From JARFQW01 sp963842955 (GTDB lineage: Bacteria > Pseudomonadota > Gammaproteobacteria > Steroidobacterales > XN24): DNA of 64,000 nt. The DNA is taken from the NCBI GenBank assembly GCA_963842955.1, contig CAWJIJ010000007.1, forward strand, positions 124,001-188,000, given 5' to 3'. Both the position numbers and the translations under genes were made by a program. The notes beneath the pieces are model-generated. The model saw only the letters and a list, made by a program, of their open reading frames with translations. It did no database searches and was not told where the DNA came from. Positions 47,831-55,178 of the stretch are shown here, one piece after another. Each line of letters begins with the position of its first letter. Within the stretch, counting starts at the first letter, position 1.

Positions 47831-49740
47831 GCTACCCGGGACCGGAAGACCTGCGCCTGGAGGCCGGCCGGCGCGCCCATCGGAGTGGCGATCGAAGGTC
47901 CGCCGAGGCCCTCTACCGGGAGTGCCTGGATTCAGGTGCCGCCGCGGTGCCCGCCGCGCTGCTCCTGGCCCAGCTTCTGGGTGAGACCGGACGGCTTGGC
48001 GAGGCGGAGGCCGTGCTGCGGCCCCTTGTTGCCACGGGCGGGCCGCCGGCCCGTCTCTTGCTCGCCCGGGTCACTAGCGGACTGGAGCGGCACGAAGAGG
48101 CGCTGGGTCTCCTGAGCGATCTGGACGGCTGGCCCGCGCCGCTGCTTGCCGAGGCGCGGCTGCTGGCTGCCGAAGCCCTCGAGGGCCTGGAACGATCGGG
48201 CGAAGCCCGCGCGAGTCTCGAGGCGGCGGTCGCGCAGTTTCCGGAACATCCCGTGCTCTTCAACCGGCTGGGGGTGCTCCTCCATGGCGAGGGCGACGCG
48301 GACGGCGCCGTCTCCAGATTCGAGCGCAGCCTGGCCTTGCGTCCGGGGCATCCCGGGGTTACCGCCAATCTCGCCGCCGCGCTGGCGATGGCTGGCGATT
48401 TCGATGCCGCCATGGCGCGGTATCTCGACGTCCTCGAGCGGCTCCCCGGCCATCGCCAGGCGGTCATGGGCTACGTGGGTTTGCTTCAGGAGCTGGGGCG
48501 CGTGGAGGAGGCGCTCGTTCATGCGCGGAAACTCTTGGCCGCCCATCCGGATGACCCGGACATTCTTGCGCTTGTTGCAGGCCTGGACCAGGCGGCGGGG
48601 GATACGGCGGCAGCTGAACAGGGGTTCACCGCGGCGCTGGCGATTGACCCGGGGCACCCGCGGGCCCGCGCCGGCCGGGCCGAGTTGATGGAATGGACCG
48701 GCCGTTACCCTGAGGGGCTGGCGGCGCTGGGGCCCGGGGGGGGCGGCGAGCCGGTTCCCGTGGGCATTGCCCGGGCGCGCCTGCTCAGCCGAATGGGGCG
48801 GAACGACGAAGCCGCCGAAGTGCTGGATCGAATCGACCGGGGTCTGGGCGGGGAGCCCGCTATCCGCCGGCGGCTCGCTTTCGCCCGGGGCGACGTGCTG
48901 GACCGCCTGGGGCGCCATGAGGAAGCATTTGCAGCGTATACCGCAGGGAATGCGCTCAACCCCAGCCGCTGGGACCCGGCGACATTCAGGTCAACGGACG
49001 AGCACGCCATCAGCTTGTTGCCCGCTCCGTCGCCGGCCACCGGCGGAGGCGGCGCAGGAGAGGGGATTACCCTTATCGTCGGCATGCCCCGCTCCGGGAC
49101 GACCCTGGTCGAGCAGATGCTCGCGGCGCACCCGGGAGTCATTGCCGGCGGAGAACGAGTCGAGCTGGGCCGGATCGCCAGGAATATCGGGGGCCGAAGC
49201 ACCCCGCTGTCGCAGGACGAGGTCTATCGGCTGGCCGGCGACTATCGCCGCGACCCGGTGCCCGAAGGCATGGTATTCACGGACAAGATGCCCTTGAACG
49301 TGTTGCACCTTCCCATTGCCGCCAGGCTGCTGCCAGGCGCCCGGGTCGTTCACTGTCGCCGGGATGCCCGGGACACGGCCCTGTCCTGCTATTTCACCGA
49401 TTTCCTCGACCCCGCGCTGGCATTCGCCTGCCGCTGGGACTGGCTGGCCGATGCAATGGGGCGCTATCGGTCCCTGCTTGCCGCCGGGCTGGACGAGCCG
49501 GGCCTGGCGACCCATACCCTGGACTACGAGTCCCTGGTGGCGGAACCCGAGGGTCAGCTTCGGGAGCTGCTGAATTTCCTCGGTCTGGACTGGCACCCGG
49601 ACTGCCTGGAATTTCACCGCCTGGCGCGCTCCGCCCACACGGCCAGCCATGCCCAGGTGCGCCAGTCCGTCTATACCTCGTCCATCGGACGCTGGCGCCA
49701 CTACGCGGCATGGCTGCCCGCCGAAATCCTTTCCCTCTAG
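47827..49740 (+). CDS. TPR-sulfotransferase 6
   Basis: 637 residues from a GTG overlapping the previous stop (GTGA). TPRs cover about 10-390 (LFNRLGVLLHGEGDADGAVS). A low-complexity Pro/Gly/Ala linker (PAPSPATGGGGAGEG) leads into the PAPS loop TLIVGMPRSGTTLVEQML (about 415-432). The 3'-phosphate motif is VVHCRRDARDTALSCYFTDF. The end has HAQVRQSVYTSSIGRWRHY. It is the last gene of this operon and stops 13 bases from a convergent sulfotransferase gene. Confidence 0.9.
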   Translation: MSYPGPEDLRLEAGRRAHRSGDRRSAEALYRECLDSGAAAVPAALLLAQLLGETGRLGEAEAVLRPLVATGGPPARLLLARVTSGLERHEEALGLLSDLDGWPAPLLAEARLLAAEALEGLERSGEARASLEAAVAQFPEHPVLFNRLGVLLHGEGDADGAVSRFERSLALRPGHPGVTANLAAALAMAGDFDAAMARYLDVLERLPGHRQAVMGYVGLLQELGRVEEALVHARKLLAAHPDDPDILALVAGLDQAAGDTAAAEQGFTAALAIDPGHPRARAGRAELMEWTGRYPEGLAALGPGGGGEPVPVGIARARLLSRMGRNDEAAEVLDRIDRGLGGEPAIRRRLAFARGDVLDRLGRHEEAFAAYTAGNALNPSRWDPATFRSTDEHAISLLPAPSPATGGGGAGEGITLIVGMPRSGTTLVEQMLAAHPGVIAGGERVELGRIARNIGGRSTPLSQDEVYRLAGDYRRDPVPEGMVFTDKMPLNVLHLPIAARLLPGARVVHCRRDARDTALSCYFTDFLDPALAFACRWDWLADAMGRYRSLLAAGLDEPGLATHTLDYESLVAEPEGQLRELLNFLGLDWHPDCLEFHRLARSAHTASHAQVRQSVYTSSIGRWRHYAAWLPAEILSL

Positions 49741-49753
49741 CGGCCGGCGCGGC

Positions 49754-51361
49754 CTAGCCTGTCGTTTCCGTCAAAGGCCCGAGCAGGTCCTCGAACTGCC
49801 GCCAGCGGCCGACGGCGCCGGTGTGCAGCGGACGGCGAACGTCCGCGTGGCTCAGCGTGCCCACTGCGGCCGTGTTTCCGGCCGGGTCCAGGCAGGCCGG
49901 GTCCCAGGGCTGGCCGAGGAACTCGAGGACCGCCCGAAGCGTGGCTTCCGGATGCTTTACCAGGGCCTCGTAAGACACTTCGTGGATCGCTTCCGGAAAC
50001 AGGTCCGTCCAGCGGTCGGTTAGCGCCTCGACGCCGTCGAGGTAGGCGCGAATGGATTCCAGGTCCGTGGTAAACCTTGCGGCGTCCGGGAAGTCCCGAA
50101 GGAACATGGACAAACCGGTGTCCCGGAAATCCCGGGTTACGCGCAGGAACCGGGCCCCCGGATAAAGCCGCCGGAGGACGCCGGCGATGCGAATATTGCC
50201 TGGCAGCTTGTTGACCGTATTCAGCCCGCCGGCCGCATAGGCTTCGCGTATCGCATCCAGCGCGGAATCGGCGGGCGGCGCGTGGGGCCAGTCGGGCGCG
50301 AGGGATGCGAGCATCCGCTCGATCAGCGGATCCTCGCCCCGGGATGCGAGCCCGGGGAGCGCCGTGAGCATCTGTTCCAGCAAGGTGGCACCAGAGCGCG
50401 GTGCGGTGAGCAGAAAAACGGGTGCCGGGCCACCGGGGAGCAAGCCGCTGGCGGGATCCGCGGACTCCGACACCCGGATATCCGCCACCCGGCGCCGCCA
50501 GGCCGGTATATCGAAAAGCCCCACGCGGTTTTCCCGGTCGTCGTTGGCCTGTGCCGCGGCGGCAAAGGCGTCGGCGGGCCGGCCCAGGTCGAGGTACGCT
50601 TTCGCCAGTCCGTAGTGGGCATGCTCGCGGGACTCCGGGGCCAGGTCGTCCTGTCGGGCCAGGTCCTCCAGGGCCGCCAGGTCCGGGTCGTCCGGGCTGG
50701 CCACCGTCTTGATGCTGACCAGCTGCTGGCGGGCCAGGGCCAGGGTGGGATCCGCCTCGAGCGCTGCCCGATAAGCCTTCTCTGCTGCAGGGCGGTCGCC
50801 GAGTGCTGCGGCGACCATGCCCAGACCCACGTGCGCGCCCACATCATCGGGTGTCTCAGCCAGAACCTGGCGATACTCCTCCGCCGCCTCCGCCGGGTGC
50901 CCCGCGAGGGCCAGCACGCCTGCGAGCCGAAGCTGCACATCCCGGGGGTCGCTGATGCCGCGGTCTATTGCGGCGCGGTAGGCTTCGGCTGCCTCCGGCC
51001 AGGCGCCGGTCTTTTCCCTGGCGACACCCAGTTGATACCAGCCCTCGGCCCGGTCCGGATTCTGGGTCGTGTGCCGCTCGAAGAGGCTCGATGCCCGGGA
51101 CGGCCGCCCGGATGCGAGTTCCACCATGCCGAGTTCCAGCAGCGCCGCAGGAGTTTCCGGCGCGAGGGTCAGCGCCTGTTCGAGACGCTCGCGGGCCCGG
51201 GGCAGATTGCCCAGCTCCCGGTGGAGCCGGCCGGCCAGGCAGAGGATCGGTACCAGCTGCGGCGAACGGGCCAGCATCGCCTCGCAGCGCGACAGGGCCG
51301 CTGCGGGGTTGGAACGGCTTTCCATTGCCAGGGCCTGAAGAATGGCCATTGGGTTGTTCAT
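49754..51361 (-). CDS. TPR-sulfotransferase 7
   Basis: 535 residues from an ATG at 51361 that overlaps the upstream oxygenase stop by four bases; the longer open frame upstream reads through that gene. TPRs run from about 15 to 290 (LLELGMVELASGRPSRASSL). The PAPS loop is variant, FLLTAPRSGATLLEQML (about 310-326), with Ala for the first Thr. The 3'-phosphate motif LRVTRDFRDTGLSMFLRDF keeps its Ser. SHADVRRPLHTGAVGRWRQF closes the domain. It is the third gene of the leftward set fusion enzyme, oxygenase, TPR-sulfotransferase. Confidence 0.87.
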   Translation of the reverse strand: MNNPMAILQALAMESRSNPAAALSRCEAMLARSPQLVPILCLAGRLHRELGNLPRARERLEQALTLAPETPAALLELGMVELASGRPSRASSLFERHTTQNPDRAEGWYQLGVAREKTGAWPEAAEAYRAAIDRGISDPRDVQLRLAGVLALAGHPAEAAEEYRQVLAETPDDVGAHVGLGMVAAALGDRPAAEKAYRAALEADPTLALARQQLVSIKTVASPDDPDLAALEDLARQDDLAPESREHAHYGLAKAYLDLGRPADAFAAAAQANDDRENRVGLFDIPAWRRRVADIRVSESADPASGLLPGGPAPVFLLTAPRSGATLLEQMLTALPGLASRGEDPLIERMLASLAPDWPHAPPADSALDAIREAYAAGGLNTVNKLPGNIRIAGVLRRLYPGARFLRVTRDFRDTGLSMFLRDFPDAARFTTDLESIRAYLDGVEALTDRWTDLFPEAIHEVSYEALVKHPEATLRAVLEFLGQPWDPACLDPAGNTAAVGTLSHADVRRPLHTGAVGRWRQFEDLLGPLTETTG

Positions 51362-52008
51362 GATTTCATGCGCACCCAGCAGTTGAAGGCGACCACAACC
51401 CGCGGTCGCACACCGACGTACGGAAATATTTCGTGCATGACATAGGAGGGAAACACCACCAGCTGTCCCGGCCGATGGCGAATGTCGTAGCCGCCGTGAT
51501 GAAACGGCGCCTTGAGCCGCCGGTTGCCGGCGTCCATGTAGTGGGCGCTGCACCAGCGCGGGTCGTGGAAACGCACGAGCCCGCTGTCGGGTCGTTCGGG
51601 GACCTCGTCCCCCGGATCCACGCAGAAAATTCCCGACCAGCTGGCGTTCTGGTGATGGTGCAAGCCCTGGTAGCCGCCGGTTCTCGTGACGTGGAACCAG
51701 GCGTGGTAGTCGAAGCCCAGCCGGGCCCGCTCTTCGGCGCCGTAGTCGGACAGGGAAGTAACCAGGCGTGCGACCGCGGCGTGGCAGAAACCCGCGACCC
51801 GGCGCACCGGCGGGTCGTCCCAGTCGAACAAGTCGAAGCGGCTCTCGAACAGCGCGCCCTTCTGGGTTTCCCGGCGGGTCTCGTTTCGCCAGCGATCGCC
51901 CGCGGCCTCTTTCTCGAGGAACAGCGCGGACAGATCGCCGCACAAGGCCTCGTGATCGGGCATCTGCTCGACGGCGAGGGGCATGGCGAATAGGGGCTTG
52001 ATCTCCAT
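51358..52008 (-). CDS. 2OG-Fe(II) oxygenase (TIGR02466-like)
   Basis: 216 residues, no signal peptide. The iron site is within GYQGLHHHQNASWSGIFCV and the distal His in FPSYVMHEIFPYVGVRPRVV, the pattern of the putative 2OG-Fe(II) oxygenase group often fused to TPRs. The Arg in VRPRVVVAFN is the likely 2-oxoglutarate contact. It is a different subgroup from the P4H-type enzyme at 35136. Its ATG lies 8 bases after the fusion gene and has a GGGAAG ribosome site; it overlaps TPR-sulfotransferase 7. Confidence 0.83.
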   Translation of the reverse strand: MEIKPLFAMPLAVEQMPDHEALCGDLSALFLEKEAAGDRWRNETRRETQKGALFESRFDLFDWDDPPVRRVAGFCHAAVARLVTSLSDYGAEERARLGFDYHAWFHVTRTGGYQGLHHHQNASWSGIFCVDPGDEVPERPDSGLVRFHDPRWCSAHYMDAGNRRLKAPFHHGGYDIRHRPGQLVVFPSYVMHEIFPYVGVRPRVVVAFNCWVRMKS

Positions 52009-52016
52009 GGGCTTCC

Positions 52017-54950
52017 CTAGGACTGAACGGCCCGGTCGCCGAGGGCGGCGATCATGGGTCCGAGATGGTCTTCAAAGCGCCGCCAGCGACCGACTGAGCT
52101 GGTATACACGGGTTGGCGGACCTGGGTCATGCTCGCAGTGACCACCGGGCGCGGGTTGCGATGGAAATCGAGACAGGCATCCGACCAATCAAGGCCCAGC
52201 GCGTCCACCAGGCGTCGGGACTGGCCCTCCAGGTCAGCAACCAGCTCTTCGTACACAATCGTAAACAAGCCGCCGGGCAGGACCCTGGACCAATGCTCCA
52301 TGAGCTCGGCGTGCAGCCGCCAGGTTTCGCCCAGCTCCTCCAGATCGCAGGTGAAGCCCCGATCGTTGCCGAAGGACGTCATGTAGCAGGACAGACAGGT
52401 GTCCCGCGGATCCCGCAGGCAGTGGACAATGTGGGCGTCGGGCAGCATGAGGCGGATGATCCCGAGCAGCGTGTAGTTGAACGGCAGCTTGTCGACGATG
52501 CGCGAGGCCTGGGGGGCGTGGCTTTGCATGCGTTCGACGAGCTGCTCTCCCAGCGCGCGCCAGGCAGCGTCGGGGACCAGGCTCACAGCCTCCGGAAGCG
52601 CCTGTCCCGGGGGCAGCCAACGGGTGATTCCGGCTACCGTCCGCCAGAGATCGTTCAGTTCTCCGGCGCCGTGGACCTCGGGATGGCTGTCGAGGATCTG
52701 CTCCACCAGGGTGGTTCCGGAGCGCGGCATGCCAACCACGAAAACCGGCAGGTCGGAACGATAGCCGGGCAGTGCCGGCCGGTCGAAGAGGGGTGCCGGA
52801 AAACTGTCGATGATGCGACGCGTGTTGGCGCGCTCCGCCTCGATGGAAAAGTCGGTCAGGGTGCGCTTCAGGCGATTGGCCTGGTCAAAAGCGGCGAAGG
52901 ATTCTCCGGTCTGCCCGGTCTGGTCCAGCGCTCGCCCCAGGGCATACCAGAGCGATGCGGTCTCGTTGGTGTCCCGGGGGCGGGTCAGCGCGTGGCGGAT
53001 CTGGGCGATCTGCGGATCATCGGGTTCGAAACGCTTCAGAAGCGCCAGGCCGTAGTGGGCGGTACCGTTGGCCGGGTCGCGGGCAAGCGCCCGGCTGTAG
53101 GCATCCCGCGCGGCGGCCTCGTTGCCCAGGTCGCTGTAGACGTTTGCGAGCTGCAGCAGGGCGGAGACGCTGTCGCAGTCCAGTGCTGCGGCGCGTTCGA
53201 AAGCCTCGGCGGCTTCTTCGAGGCGGCTTGCCTTATGCAGCAGCACGCCCAGGTCCCGCTGATAGTGTCCGTTGTCGGGTGCCCGTTGCGTCGCCTTCCG
53301 CATATGGTCGGCGGCTGCGTCGAGCCGGCCCTGGCGATGCGCCGCGAGGCCGCGCAGCTGGTGAACCCGGCCGGGCGGGTCCAGCGCCTCGGGCAGCCGG
53401 GCAAGGACCTGCTCCGCCGACTCGTGGTCGCCGTCGCGCAGCAGCTGTTCGGCCCTGGCGAGTTCGGTGGCCGCCTCCTGCCCGGTGAGGGTGGCCGGCG
53501 CGGCATCCGCCGTCGCGGGCTCGCTGGCCGGCATCAGGTCGAACGCGATGCTGATGCGTTGTCCGGCGCCCGTGAAGGGCAGGGTGCGGTGATAAAAGTA
53601 GGAGGGAAACAGCAGCATTCGGCCTTCGGTTGGCTCGAACTGCCGCAGGGGAAACCCGCCCAGGGGCTCCAGCGCTGCCGGCGGTCGCCCGAACTCGATC
53701 CAGCCGGCATCCTGGCCGCTACCCGGCGCGGCCGGCGGCACGCGGACGTAGTAGACGCCGCTGAGCCAGCCCGTGGGGTGAATATGCGGCGCCTGGTGAC
53801 CGCCTTCTTCCAGAACGGTCGCCCACAAGGTGAGCGACCAGTCATCGGGGGCCGTCGACAGGTAGGGATGGTGCGCGTCCACCGGGATGCGGGCGAGATA
53901 GGCTGTCAGCGCCTCCCGAATCATCCTTTCCAGCACCGCAACCGGGCCGCTTTCCGATCCGGACAGCTCCCGGGTCTGGCTGCCGCGGCGCGTGGACTTG
54001 GAAGCCGGCTCCCAGGTCAGCGTGGCATGGCCCAGCATGTCGTGGGCCAGGGCATCGTTGAAGGCCTCGAGGCTCGTGTAGCCCGGCGGCGCGCCCCACT
54101 GGCGGTCGGCCATCAGGCTGTCGAAATCCAGTAGCCGGTCCCTCTGCGCGGTGTCGCCCCGCGCGCCAGCCGCAATGGCCGACAAGGCCAGTGCCTTGCG
54201 GTCACCCGGCCTGAGCGCCAGGACACGTTCCAGAATGCCCGGGGCTTCGTCGGTTTGCCCGGCTTCCAGCAGGGCGGTGGCCAGGTTGGTGTGGCCCGCC
54301 ACGAATCCCGGATCGACACGGATGCTTTCCCGGTGCGCGGCGATACCCTCGGCGAGCCGCCCGGCGGATTTCAGCGCGCTGCCCATGTTCGAGTGCAAAC
54401 CCGCCTGGCCTGGCGCCCGTGCCAACGCGCGGGCGAATGCCTCCACCGCGTCGTCATGCCGCCCCAGCGTATCGAGAGTGGATCCGAGATTCGACCAGAT
54501 TGCGGGATCGTTCGGTGTCGCCTGCCCGGCCTTCTCGTACCAGGTGACGGCCTCGTCATGCCGGTCCATGGCGCGCAGGCTGTTGGCCAGGCTGGCCATG
54601 GCGCCGGCGTGGGTGGGTGCAAGTTCCAGCGCACGGCGAGCGGCGTTTGCCGCGTCCTCGGCCCGGCCCTCGGTTTCGAGGATCATGGCCAGGTTCGCGT
54701 GGTAGGCCGATGCCCCGGGATTGCGGGCTATCGCATCGCCGATGAGATGCAGGGCGGCCTCGGTCTGGCCCGCCTGATGGGCGATCAGGCCCAGCAGGTG
54801 CAGGGCATCCGGGTGTCCCGGTGCCGCCTGGAGGATGCGCCGGTATACGCGCTCAGCTTCCACCAGCCGACCGGCCTGATGATGGCCGATGCCGGCTTGT
54901 AGCAGCTCGCTCGGGCTGGCGTCGGGACCTGCGCCAATAGGTGGGGTCAT
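52017..54950 (-). CDS. four-part fusion: TPR, 2OG-Fe(II) oxygenase, TPR, sulfotransferase (number 8)
   Basis: 977 residues, cytoplasmic. Residues about 12-265 are TPRs (ALHLLGLIAHQAGQTEAALH). Residues about 290-475 are a 2OG-Fe(II) oxygenase with the proximal ligands in APHIHPTGWLSGVYYV (His389, His391) and distal His454 in FPSYFYHRTLPFTG. A second TPR block spans about 490-680. The sulfotransferase follows, with PAPS loop VVGMPRSGTTLVEQIL (GMPRSGTT at 740-747) and 3'-phosphate motif VHCLRDPRDTCLSCYMTSF. All catalytic motifs of both enzymes look intact. One chain therefore carries hydroxylation and sulfation, each with its own TPR block. It lies between the TonB receptor and a free oxygenase plus TPR-sulfotransferase, on the same strand. 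Confidence 0.9.
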   Translation of the reverse strand: MTPPIGAGPDASPSELLQAGIGHHQAGRLVEAERVYRRILQAAPGHPDALHLLGLIAHQAGQTEAALHLIGDAIARNPGASAYHANLAMILETEGRAEDAANAARRALELAPTHAGAMASLANSLRAMDRHDEAVTWYEKAGQATPNDPAIWSNLGSTLDTLGRHDDAVEAFARALARAPGQAGLHSNMGSALKSAGRLAEGIAAHRESIRVDPGFVAGHTNLATALLEAGQTDEAPGILERVLALRPGDRKALALSAIAAGARGDTAQRDRLLDFDSLMADRQWGAPPGYTSLEAFNDALAHDMLGHATLTWEPASKSTRRGSQTRELSGSESGPVAVLERMIREALTAYLARIPVDAHHPYLSTAPDDWSLTLWATVLEEGGHQAPHIHPTGWLSGVYYVRVPPAAPGSGQDAGWIEFGRPPAALEPLGGFPLRQFEPTEGRMLLFPSYFYHRTLPFTGAGQRISIAFDLMPASEPATADAAPATLTGQEAATELARAEQLLRDGDHESAEQVLARLPEALDPPGRVHQLRGLAAHRQGRLDAAADHMRKATQRAPDNGHYQRDLGVLLHKASRLEEAAEAFERAAALDCDSVSALLQLANVYSDLGNEAAARDAYSRALARDPANGTAHYGLALLKRFEPDDPQIAQIRHALTRPRDTNETASLWYALGRALDQTGQTGESFAAFDQANRLKRTLTDFSIEAERANTRRIIDSFPAPLFDRPALPGYRSDLPVFVVGMPRSGTTLVEQILDSHPEVHGAGELNDLWRTVAGITRWLPPGQALPEAVSLVPDAAWRALGEQLVERMQSHAPQASRIVDKLPFNYTLLGIIRLMLPDAHIVHCLRDPRDTCLSCYMTSFGNDRGFTCDLEELGETWRLHAELMEHWSRVLPGGLFTIVYEELVADLEGQSRRLVDALGLDWSDACLDFHRNPRPVVTASMTQVRQPVYTSSVGRWRRFEDHLGPMIAALGDRAVQS

Positions 54951-54993
54951 CGAAGGGCTTGGGGTGGCTCGCCCTTGTCCGGGCTATCCGGGA

Positions 54994-54999
54994 ATCATA
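54994..54999 (-). promoter_or_regulatory. -10-like TATGAT upstream of the fusion gene
   Basis: TATGAT on the minus strand, 43 bases before the ATG at 54950. No convincing -35 is visible at 16-18 bases. It lies between the TonB-receptor terminator and the fusion gene, so the fusion operon probably has its own promoter. Confidence 0.35.
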
Positions 55000-55111
55000 T
55001 CAAGCCGGAGCCTTCCCGGCGCGGCCTTCGCTCCTGGAGAGCCGTTGCGGCGAACAATCCAGAACGGGTCAGCTGCCGCGAGATCCCGCTTTGCCGCCCA
55101 CCGCGTGGCGC

Positions 55112-55140
55112 AAAAAGAAAGGGCCCGCCGAAGCGGGCCC
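55112..55140 (-). terminator. rho-independent terminator of the TonB-receptor gene
   Basis: On the minus strand an 8-bp perfect stem GGGCCCGC with a TTCG tetraloop is followed by TTTCTTTTT. It lies 38 bases after the receptor stop and separates it from the fusion-gene operon. Confidence 0.92.
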
Positions 55141-55178
55141 CCCCCTGGTCATCCCTGACCTGCCGTACGTCAGGATTC

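Noticed and set aside
52113..54134. 673-codon open frame on the plus strand
   Set aside because: Antisense to the fusion enzyme, which has intact catalytic motifs on the other strand.
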